Source: Actinomycetota bacterium (GTDB lineage: Bacteria; Zhuqueibacterota; Zhuqueibacteria; Residuimicrobiales; Krinioviventaceae). From it: DNA of 6,740 nt. The stretch spans positions 1 through 6,740 of the forward strand of contig JAACEJ010000195.1 of assembly GCA_011682565.1 (NCBI GenBank), in the 5' to 3' direction. A program made the translations under genes and the position numbers. Positions 1 through 5,465 of the stretch are shown here, in pieces (positions within the stretch are counted from its first letter, which is position 1; each line of letters starts with the position of its first letter). A model generated the notes under the pieces. That model made no database searches, had not been told where the DNA came from, and worked only from the letters and a program-made list of their open reading frames with translations.

Positions 1-213
1 ATGTATCGCTCGCGGGATAATTACGGTCCCTGGGAATTATACGATATGGAGAACGATCGTACCGAAACCAAAGATTTGGCGTCAAAGTATCCCGATCTCG
101 TGCAGAAAATGTCCGCAATGTGGTTGCGCTATGCGGAACGAACGAATGTATTCCCCCTTGACGGACGCTCATGGGACGAACGCCTCAAGAATCCTATACA
201 AGATTTAAGGTAG
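1..213 (+). CDS. C-terminal end of a sulfatase (arylsulfatase A family), 5' partial
   Basis: The 70 residues read as the tail of a type I sulfatase, which hydrolyses sulfate esters on sugars or other substrates, usually in the periplasm or outside the cell. The recognisable part is GPWELYDMENDRTETKDLA (about residues 9-27). This is the family's C-terminal pattern: a W-x-L-Y-D strand, then charged residues and a helix (YPDLVQKMSAMW) that closes the domain. The catalytic Cys/Ser that becomes formylglycine lies near the N-terminus and is outside the window. The ATG at position 1 is almost certainly an internal Met, because full-length members have roughly 450-550 residues. The stop is TAG at 211-213. 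The next gene, galM, starts 37 bases later on the same strand with no terminator between, so the two are probably co-transcribed for polysaccharide use. The substrate cannot be told from this fragment. Confidence 0.85.
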   Translation: MYRSRDNYGPWELYDMENDRTETKDLASKYPDLVQKMSAMWLRYAERTNVFPLDGRSWDERLKNPIQDLR

Positions 214-233
214 TGTCGAATTATTTATTTATG

Positions 234-243
234 AAGGAAAGGA
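234..243 (+). promoter_or_regulatory. Ribosome binding site of galM
   Basis: The purine-rich run aaggaaagga contains two overlapping AGGA cores and ends 7 bases before the ATG at 251. It supports that start. The next in-frame Met codons (residues 4 and 5) would cut into the basic n-region of the signal peptide. Confidence 0.7.
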
Positions 244-250
244 ACTTAAT

Positions 251-1387
251 ATGAAAAAAATGATGTATAGCGTAGGTCTGATGATTTTATTAACAGCACC
301 GATTTTCTTTTCTTGTCAAAAACGCACAGAAAATGGGAAAGTCGAAATGAATGTTAAAAAAGAACTGTTCGGAAAAACTTCGGACGGCACAGCAATAGAG
401 TTATTTACTCTTACTAATTACAATGGCATGAAGGCAAGAATCATGACCTATGGTGCAATTTTGGTTTCGTTAGAAGTACCGGATCGTAATGGGAAATTGG
501 CCGACATCACCCTTGGCTATGATGACCTGGCAGGATATCTCAAGAATAATCCGTATTTCGGCGCCACTGTGGGACGATATGCAAACCGAATAGCCAAAGG
601 CCGATTCACTCTCAATGGTGTCAAATATCAATTAGCCCAGAATGACGGAGAAAATCACTTGCATGGTGGCGTAAAAGGCTTTGATAAAGTAGTCTGGAAA
701 GGCGAGCCGGTGAAGGAAGCTAATACTGTTGGCGTGAAATTAACTTATCTCAATAAGGATGGAGAAGAGGGTTATCCGGGCAATCTGTCCTGCACAGTGG
801 TCTATAAACTGACTAACGAAAATGCGCTTATCATCAGCTACGAAGCGACAACGGACAAGGCTACGCCCATTAATCTGACCCATCATAGCTATTTTAATCT
901 TGCCGGGCAGGGCAACGGCGATATTCTCAACCATAAACTAATGATCAACGCCGATAAATATACCCCGGTAGACGCAGGGCTGATACCTACCGGCGAAATA
1001 CGCAGCGTGAAAAATACACCTATGGATTTCACTACTCCCCAGACAATTGGCTCCAGAATTGCTGAGGTTAAAGGAGGTTATGATCACAATTATATAATTA
1101 ATAAAAAGGCTGATGAAATGGGCCTTGTCGCTCGCGTATTTGAACCGACCAGCGGCAGAGTGATGGAAATTTACTCCACAGAACCGGGAGTTCAATTCTA
1201 TTCAGGAAATTTTCTGGATGGTTCAATTACGGGAAAATCCGGCAAAGTTTACCGCAAATATTATGGATTTTGTTTGGAGCCTCAACATTTCCCGGATTCG
1301 CCCAATAAACCACAGTTCCCGTCAGTGATTCTTAATCCTGGTGAAAAATTCGAGTCTGAGTCTATTTATAAATTTTATACCAAATAA
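251..1387 (+). CDS. galM: Aldose 1-epimerase (galactose mutarotase), exported, probably a lipoprotein
   Basis: This 378-residue protein interconverts the alpha and beta anomers of free aldohexoses such as galactose and glucose. Family landmarks lie along its whole length: GRYANRIAKG (108-117, Arg113 in sugar binding), NHLHGG with His138, NLTHHSYFNL (208-217) with the catalytic His212, YDHN (277-280, Asp278), PGVQFYSGNFLDG (312-324) and GFCLEPQ with the catalytic base Glu343. All key residues are present, so it should be active. It differs from cytosolic GalM in its N-terminus: basic MKK, a hydrophobic stretch (about 7-20), and FFSC ending at Cys22. This resembles a lipobox but has Phe at -3 and -2. 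Mature enzyme would start at about residue 22 and be membrane-anchored facing the periplasm or the surface. It follows the sulfatase by 37 bases, which fits extracytoplasmic sugar processing. An ordinary Sec signal peptide is the alternative to lipidation. Confidence 0.95.
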   Translation: MKKMMYSVGLMILLTAPIFFSCQKRTENGKVEMNVKKELFGKTSDGTAIELFTLTNYNGMKARIMTYGAILVSLEVPDRNGKLADITLGYDDLAGYLKNNPYFGATVGRYANRIAKGRFTLNGVKYQLAQNDGENHLHGGVKGFDKVVWKGEPVKEANTVGVKLTYLNKDGEEGYPGNLSCTVVYKLTNENALIISYEATTDKATPINLTHHSYFNLAGQGNGDILNHKLMINADKYTPVDAGLIPTGEIRSVKNTPMDFTTPQTIGSRIAEVKGGYDHNYIINKKADEMGLVARVFEPTSGRVMEIYSTEPGVQFYSGNFLDGSITGKSGKVYRKYYGFCLEPQHFPDSPNKPQFPSVILNPGEKFESESIYKFYTK

Positions 1388-1394
1388 CACGCCA

Positions 1395-1462
1395 CTGTCA
1401 TTTCGCAGCCGCGATAATGGCAGAGAAATCTTTTAGGAGCTTGACTTTTTAAAAGATGACAG
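1395..1462. repeat. Palindromic intergenic element with two competing folds
   Basis: The element is bounded by exact 7-base inverted ends, ctgtcat (1395-1401) and atgacag (1456-1462). The left arm can instead pair locally. Bases 1395-1402 match 1416-1423 (8 pairs, one G-U), stacked on tcgc/gcga (1403-1406 with 1411-1414), giving a 12-pair hairpin with one bulged T and a 4-base loop. A third exact pairing, atctttt (1428-1434) with aaaagat (1451-1457), overlaps the right end. The wording (ctgtcatttcg, then gagaaatctttt, then gatgacag) resembles short dispersed repeats that recur between genes in several environmental Gram-negative lineages. That likeness is from memory. Only one copy lies in this window, so dispersal is not shown here. 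It sits between converging operons, 7 bases past the galM stop. Confidence 0.55.
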
Positions 1463-1472
1463 CAAGCTTTTT
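1436..1472 (+). terminator. Probable terminator of the sulfatase-galM operon
   Basis: A stem agcttg (1438-1443) pairs with caagct (1463-1468), extended by two possible G-U pairs, and runs into a T-tract at 1468-1472. The 19-base loop contains a small secondary stem (cttt/aaag at 1445-1455). The large loop makes this less than a textbook terminator, but it lies 50-85 bases after the galM stop, where one is expected before the converging operon. Confidence 0.45.
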
Positions 1473-1514
1473 CCATTTGGCTTATTCTTGCGGTTGTACT
1501 TGACAATGAATGAA

Positions 1515-1534
1515 TAAAAATATTCCCCGGGAAT
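1515..1534 (-). terminator. Weak candidate terminator of the minus-strand operon
   Basis: On the minus strand a 5-pair stem, attcc with ggaat (plus positions 1522-1526 and 1530-1534) around a 3-base loop, is followed at once by atttttatt. It lies 35 bases past the eda stop, a suitable place for the end of the LPS/eda operon. The stem is short, so confidence is low. A second small stem at 1548-1564 has no T-tract. Confidence 0.35.
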
Positions 1535-1568
1535 TAAAGATAATGACTTGAGAAATTATCTCAAAATG

Positions 1569-2201
1569 TTATTTTGCTTCTTTTGCGAGTTCAACCGCTT
1601 CTCTTGTTAGTTTTTCAATCTCATCGAACCGGCCTGCAGAGATGAGGTGCGATTTGACCATCCAACTGCCGCCGCAGGCCAGTACCGCAGGAAATTGTAA
1701 ATAGTCCGGCAAATTGTCGGTATTAATTCCTCCTGTCGGGATGAATTTCATCATCCCATAAGGTGCGCTGATAGCTTTGAGCGTTTTCAGTCCGCCAAAT
1801 GCTTCAGCCGGGAAAAACTTGACAACATCCAAATCAAAATCCAGTGCCATTTCAATGTCGGTCGGATTGCTTATTCCCGGGGTAACAGGAATTTCATTTT
1901 TCCTGCAATAATCAACAACTTTGGGACTGAAACCCGGGGAGACAATAAACTGTGCTCCTGCATCCACTGCCGACTTGACCTGTTCAATTGTGAGAACTGT
2001 TCCGGCACCCACCAGCATTTCTTCTCGTTTTGCAATGTTCTTTATGGCTTCCACTGCCGCTTCGGTTCGAAAAGTGATTTCAGCGCACGGTAGTCCACCG
2101 GCTAAAAGTGCCTTTGCCAGCCTGTTCGCATTTTTCGCATCATGGATAGTAACAACGGGCACAATTAAAAGGTTGTGTATTTTTGACAATATTTTATTCA
2201 C
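1569..2201 (-). CDS. eda: KDPG/KHG aldolase (2-dehydro-3-deoxy-phosphogluconate aldolase)
   Basis: This 210-residue class I aldolase is expected to cleave 2-keto-3-deoxy-6-phosphogluconate into pyruvate and glyceraldehyde 3-phosphate (Entner-Doudoroff and uronate pathways). Relatives also act on 4-hydroxy-2-oxoglutarate or the phosphogalactonate analogue. Landmarks: PVVTIHD (15-21), EITFRTE (41-47) with catalytic Glu41 and phosphate-binding Arg45, VGAGTVL (64-70), ISPGF-type loop at 87-91, VKFFPAE (127-133) with Schiff-base Lys128, PTGGI (155-159) and GGSWMV (177-182). Length is normal for the family. The start is GTG at 2199-2201. It is preceded by GGGAG at 7 bases, and an in-frame TAA 18 bases upstream excludes a longer form. 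It closes the minus-strand operon, 35 bases after the DUF6599-like gene. No edd, kdgK or uronate isomerase is visible, so the source of its substrate is unknown. Confidence 0.95.
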   Translation of the reverse strand: MNKILSKIHNLLIVPVVTIHDAKNANRLAKALLAGGLPCAEITFRTEAAVEAIKNIAKREEMLVGAGTVLTIEQVKSAVDAGAQFIVSPGFSPKVVDYCRKNEIPVTPGISNPTDIEMALDFDLDVVKFFPAEAFGGLKTLKAISAPYGMMKFIPTGGINTDNLPDYLQFPAVLACGGSWMVKSHLISAGRFDEIEKLTREAVELAKEAK

Positions 2202-2208
2202 GACGCGG

Positions 2209-2213
2209 CTCCC
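2209..2213 (-). promoter_or_regulatory. Ribosome binding site that fixes the GTG start of eda
   Basis: On the minus strand GGGAG lies 7 bases before the GTG codon at 2201-2199. With the in-frame TAA just upstream of it, this makes GTG the best start. No in-frame ATG exists before the conserved core. Confidence 0.65.
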
Positions 2214-2236
2214 GGTTTATTCAAATATTTTGTCGA

Positions 2237-3151
2237 TTAAAGGTTTAGGATATTATTTATCAATCCCTGTGAAGTTGATTTAAAAATAATAAAAAGCATA
2301 TTCTTCACAGCTTTGACTTTGTAGAATCGATTCTTGCCATCTTTGAAAATTGCTTTCTTTGCAGAGCCGATAGATTTGTATTTTTTCTCAAAGGCTTTGC
2401 GGATGATATTTTCATGTCTTTCAGAATCCCCGTTATGAGCATACTTTACGAGTAACAGTTGTGCTGTGTCGGATTCTCTTTTATAGCTTGCACAGGCAGC
2501 CGTCACCGTGTCACCGTCGATATTCAGGATGTTTTTTTGTCCGAGGTAAAGTTTGCTGTTTACTGCCAGCATGCCTTGCAGTGAACTTTCGCTGCGAGGA
2601 ACCCTGAATTTTTTCGGCAAGAAATGAATGATTTGTGGTGGATTTGCATGTCCGGGAATGTGTGCGGAGATTTTTTTAGCAAAATTTTGCAAAACGTTTT
2701 TTGTCTCTTTATCACTAGAATAACCGAGGAGAATGACATAATATCGGTCCTGCCAGAATGTGATTTGATAGTCGAACTCGGTTCCGTCATCTCCAACATG
2801 TGCAGCAGGTTTGTGTGCATCGCGATGGATGGAATAAATTCCAAAAGCCGCTTCCGGATCATTCATTTCGTAAATATCCGCGACAATGGATTCTTCTTCA
2901 TAAGAGTATTCCTGGCTAATGACCTGGCTGAAGCCGTACTCAAGGTAAATGTCCGCGCCGCCGTCAATGTAATTAAATAGTTCTCTGCTTTTATAAATTT
3001 CAGGTTTTCCTGATTTTGTCCACGGGGCGATTTGGCTGTCCGCCGGCAACAGCTTTTCCATGGGTTCATCGGATGTCATAAAAGATACAGGATAAAGTGG
3101 TGCCGTAAAGACCATCATTAAGGACATGATCAAATAATGAAAAAAACGCAT
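2237..3151 (-). CDS. Exported protein of unknown function, DUF6599-like
   Basis: This 304-residue protein has no assignable activity. Residues 1-24 are a hydrophobic signal peptide (MRFFHYLIMSLMMVF start) without a clear cleavage motif, so it is probably periplasmic or anchored to the inner membrane. The conserved-looking core is a tryptophan segment (IAPWTKSGKPEIY, 41-53), then LFNYIDGGADIYLEYGF (58-74), then ADIYEMNDPEAAFGIYS (91-107) and FWQDRYYVILLGY (132-144). From memory this YIDG-A-Y-YGF plus DP-AFG-YS layout is that of the DUF6599 family of secreted bacterial proteins. The second half is basic and poorly conserved-looking. An AGGAG site lies 12 bases before the ATG, a rather long gap, but no other in-frame start fits. 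It sits between a GT9 transferase (26 bases upstream) and eda (35 bases downstream). An envelope role is possible from that context only. Confidence 0.8.
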   Translation of the reverse strand: MRFFHYLIMSLMMVFTAPLYPVSFMTSDEPMEKLLPADSQIAPWTKSGKPEIYKSRELFNYIDGGADIYLEYGFSQVISQEYSYEEESIVADIYEMNDPEAAFGIYSIHRDAHKPAAHVGDDGTEFDYQITFWQDRYYVILLGYSSDKETKNVLQNFAKKISAHIPGHANPPQIIHFLPKKFRVPRSESSLQGMLAVNSKLYLGQKNILNIDGDTVTAACASYKRESDTAQLLLVKYAHNGDSERHENIIRKAFEKKYKSIGSAKKAIFKDGKNRFYKVKAVKNMLFIIFKSTSQGLINNILNL

Positions 3152-3177
3152 GAATACATTGTGCTCCTGTGTTTAGC

Positions 3178-4236
3178 CTAAATCTGAATGGTTGCTTTGC
3201 CCATCAGTTTTTGCTTAGCAAATTCAAAAACCCGATCCACGGAAATGAGTTCCATACAATTCCCGGACTCGCGGTTTTTAGGTTTTTGTGTTTTGCATTT
3301 TGATATTGGCGGCATGATAACCGAGTCCAACTGACCATAAGGCCCCCAGCGCTCGGGGCGGCATGGCACGATCGGGCAATACAGTCCCACTACACTTGTG
3401 CCAACCGCAACGGCGAGATGCAAAGGCCCTGTGCTATTTGCAATCACCAGCGTTGCGCGTTTTAATAGCGCGGCGAGTTCTTTTGTTGCGAGTTCGCCAT
3501 CCATGCGAATGCATTGGTTGTTGGATGCCGTCTGCACCTGTTTAACCACTCCTGCTTCGGAAGAACTGCCCGTAAGGACAACAGGCAGATTGAGATCATT
3601 TTGAATCTTTTGTGCAAGCTTGCCAAATTTCTGCAAAGGCCAATCGAGCGCGGAGCCGCCGCTGCCCGGATGAATGACCACGAATGGACTGTTTTCGTCG
3701 ATTCCATTTTGAGCCAGGATGTTTTCAACGCGTTGAAAGGCTGTTTCCGGGATGTAAAATTTAAAAGCAACTTTTTCGGTTTTTGCACCGATTGTTTTCG
3801 CCATTTCAAGATTAAGATCACATTCATGGCGCCCGGTGTTTTTGCGATGGCGGTGAACTTTATTATTAAACAAAAATGAGTACAAGCGATAAGCCGTGCC
3901 GATGCGCATGGGAATTTTTGCCAACCTACAGGCCAGAGCCAGACGAAAAATTGGGTGGAGGATGAGTGCAACATCAAATTTTTTGGAATTCAACTTTTTG
4001 GCTAACTTGAATAATCCGAATATTCCTTGTCCTTTCTGAGCATCATCATCGATGAGATAATTGTCCAAATCCGGATGGCCGGAAATTAAATCTTTGGTAT
4101 AATCGCGAATGAGCATGGTTGTTTCGGCGTGGGGGTAACTTTGCTTGATAGCTGTTAAGACCGGAGTAGATAAAATGACATCGCCCATCCGGTCGGTACG
4201 AACGATTAAAAAACGATGGTATTTCTCTTGAATCAA
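3178..4236 (-). CDS. Glycosyltransferase family 9 protein, divergent heptosyltransferase-like
   Basis: A 352-residue GT-B-fold enzyme of the family that adds ADP-activated heptose to the LPS inner core. N-terminal motif RTDRMGDVILSTP (13-25) holds the expected catalytic Asp19. The C-terminal domain begins near HPGSGGSALDWP (189-200) and has NSTGPLHLAVAVGT (267-280). Two usual donor-site residues differ: the T-K-R-W-P motif is A-L-D-W-P here, so Lys is missing, and the N-D-S-A motif is N-S-T-G, so Asp is replaced by Ser268. A donor other than ADP-heptose is therefore possible. Cys287, Cys292, Cys314 and Cys327 form a C-terminal cluster. No ATG precedes the core motif. The start is taken as TTG at 4236, 24 bases after the phosphatase stop and 11 bases after AAGGA. 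ATT at 4242 is better spaced but rarer. It is the fourth intact gene of the operon that starts with waaF. Confidence 0.9.
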   Translation of the reverse strand: MIQEKYHRFLIVRTDRMGDVILSTPVLTAIKQSYPHAETTMLIRDYTKDLISGHPDLDNYLIDDDAQKGQGIFGLFKLAKKLNSKKFDVALILHPIFRLALACRLAKIPMRIGTAYRLYSFLFNNKVHRHRKNTGRHECDLNLEMAKTIGAKTEKVAFKFYIPETAFQRVENILAQNGIDENSPFVVIHPGSGGSALDWPLQKFGKLAQKIQNDLNLPVVLTGSSSEAGVVKQVQTASNNQCIRMDGELATKELAALLKRATLVIANSTGPLHLAVAVGTSVVGLYCPIVPCRPERWGPYGQLDSVIMPPISKCKTQKPKNRESGNCMELISVDRVFEFAKQKLMGKATIQI

Positions 4237-4247
4237 TGAAATGTGAT

Positions 4248-4255
4248 TCCTTTTT
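4248..4255 (-). promoter_or_regulatory. Ribosome binding site of the second GT9 gene
   Basis: On the minus strand aaaaagga lies in the 24-base gap after the phosphatase stop. It ends 11 bases before the TTG at 4236 and 5 bases before an in-frame ATT at 4242. The spacing favours ATT while codon preference favours TTG, so the exact start is undecided by two residues. Confidence 0.5.
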
Positions 4256-4260
4256 GATGA

Positions 4261-4767
4261 TCAGGCAGATTTGTCTGCTGCGTAATAATCGTCAATGAGC
4301 TTGATGATATGTGGCGTAATTCGTTTCACTTCTTCTTCGATCGTGTCCCGGCAGTGGAGATAAGTTTCAAAATCTAATCCAATGGGATCCGGAATGGAAT
4401 CTTGGCGCGATGGCTTGTTTTTGTTAAATGATCGCAATAAATAAATATCTTTTTTCCTGTCAGGGAAATAATCTCTTAAAATTTTATAATGGTCATAAGC
4501 CATTGCGAAAATAATATTCGAGTTGTCTGTAAGATTTTTAGTAACTCCCCGGGAACGATGTTCGATAATGTCTATGCTTCTTTCGTGCATCACTTCGATC
4601 GTCTCCAAATTGGCAGGTCGCCCCAAGATGCCCAGTGTACCTGCAGAAACTATGCGGACCTTGTCTTTTAGCCGTCTGGGTATTAAGGCGCGAAAATATC
4701 CTTCAGCCATTGGGCTGCGGCAAATATTTCCAGAGCAGACAAAAAGAATTTGGAATAATGGGCGCAT
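4261..4767 (-). CDS. Low-molecular-weight protein tyrosine phosphatase
   Basis: A 168-residue cytosolic phosphatase with a cysteinyl-phosphate mechanism. The P-loop is CSGNICRS (11-18), matching C-x5-R-S with nucleophile Cys11, second Cys16 and Arg17. The acid/base Asp127 is in IPDPIG (125-130). Length is typical (about 150-170). The family includes Wzb-type phosphatases that act on bacterial tyrosine kinases controlling polysaccharide export, and YwlE-type arginine phosphatases. YwlE has Thr just before the second P-loop Cys. Here that residue is Ile15, which fits tyrosine rather than arginine phosphatase activity. Its ATG overlaps the tsaC stop by one base (TAATG), implying translational coupling. 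This order of Sua5-type gene then phosphatase also occurs in Bacillus (ywlC and ywlE). No tyrosine kinase gene is visible, so the partner is unknown. Confidence 0.93.
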   Translation of the reverse strand: MRPLFQILFVCSGNICRSPMAEGYFRALIPRRLKDKVRIVSAGTLGILGRPANLETIEVMHERSIDIIEHRSRGVTKNLTDNSNIIFAMAYDHYKILRDYFPDRKKDIYLLRSFNKNKPSRQDSIPDPIGLDFETYLHCRDTIEEEVKRITPHIIKLIDDYYAADKSA

Positions 4768-5417
4768 TAATAATACTCGGTTTTCAGTACTGTGTTTATT
4801 TCTAAAACAGAAATAATGCCTTCTCGCAAGATACGCGGTGGGTTTCTGGTTAAATCGACGACAGTTGAAGGTGCCTTGGAAGGTGTACGGCCGCCGTCTA
4901 TAATCAAGTCCAGATCATTGCCAAATGTGGTGATGAGTTCATCTGCCGTTGTTGCATCGGGTTCGCCGCTGCGATTTGCGCTGGTGGAGACAATAGGAAA
5001 ATCGCATGTCTTGAGCAACGATAAACAAATTGCACCATTCGGAATACGCACGGCAATGGTTTTTGATTTTCTAAAAGCAAAAGCTTTCAGGAATTGTGAA
5101 GATTTGAAAACCATGGTCAGCGGGCCTGGCCAGAAATTCTCCATCAACCGTTCCGCCGATTCAGGGATGTTTTCAACAAGATCGCTGATTTGTAATAAAT
5201 CAGCCGCGATAAGAATCATCGCTTTACTGCGATCCCGGTGTTTAAGCTGGAAAATACGGTTGACTGCTTCTGCGTCAAAAGCATTGCAGCCAATGCCATA
5301 AACCGTTTCCGTGGGATAGCCAATAACGCCGCCGCCCTGCAATATTCTGGCAGCCTGCCCAATAAGGTCAGCTTCCGGTTCAAGCGGATTAATTTTCAGT
5401 ATTTTGCACATGTTCAT
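4767..5417 (-). CDS. tsaC: L-threonylcarbamoyladenylate synthase (Sua5/YciO/YrdC family)
   Basis: This 216-residue enzyme makes threonylcarbamoyl-AMP from threonine, bicarbonate and ATP. That is the first step of N6-threonylcarbamoyladenosine (t6A) at position 37 of ANN-decoding tRNAs. Landmarks: YPTETVYGIGC (34-44), the KHRDRSK segment (59-65, matching K-x-R-x-x-x-K), FWPGPLT (95-101), VRIPN (123-127), STSANRSGE (144-152) and STVVDL followed by ILREG (184-200). This is the short single-domain TsaC/YwlC form, without the extra C-terminal domain of long Sua5 proteins. The start is ATG at 5417. Met3 (5411) is possible, and neither has a strong ribosome binding site. It follows waaF by 48 bases and overlaps the phosphatase start by one base. 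Probably essential, it may anchor this operon. Confidence 0.95.
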   Translation of the reverse strand: MNMCKILKINPLEPEADLIGQAARILQGGGVIGYPTETVYGIGCNAFDAEAVNRIFQLKHRDRSKAMILIAADLLQISDLVENIPESAERLMENFWPGPLTMVFKSSQFLKAFAFRKSKTIAVRIPNGAICLSLLKTCDFPIVSTSANRSGEPDATTADELITTFGNDLDLIIDGGRTPSKAPSTVVDLTRNPPRILREGIISVLEINTVLKTEYY

Positions 5418-5465
5418 AGATTGGTTTTTTGTTCATTAATTTTTCGCTGCTTAAAACAGTGTTGA

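Noticed and set aside
1500..1505. A perfect TTGACA on the plus strand in the intergenic gap, as a possible -35 box.
   Set aside because: No acceptable -10 box lies 16-18 bases downstream (the sequence there is C-rich), and no plus-strand gene follows. It faces the 3' end of eda.
1548..1564. Small inverted repeat ttgaga/tctcaa next to the eda stop, considered as a terminator.
   Set aside because: A/T-rich 6-pair stem with no T-tract after it on the minus strand. The stem at 1522-1534 is the better candidate.
1921..2283. Plus-strand open frame of 120 codons.
   Set aside because: It lies mostly opposite the clear eda gene, has no ribosome binding site or family motifs, and its composition is that of an antisense shadow.
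2624..2980. Plus-strand open frame of 118 codons opposite the DUF6599-like gene.
   Set aside because: The minus-strand gene has a signal peptide and family motifs in operon context. The plus frame has none.
5389..5437. Possible 15-codon leader peptide overlapping the tsaC start on the minus strand.
   Set aside because: No ribosome binding site, no regulatory codon run and no attenuator-like hairpins. It is out of frame with tsaC and probably chance.
5418..5465. Possible internal promoter between waaF and tsaC.
   Set aside because: The 48-base gap shows no paired -35/-10 boxes. It is short enough for ordinary operon spacing.
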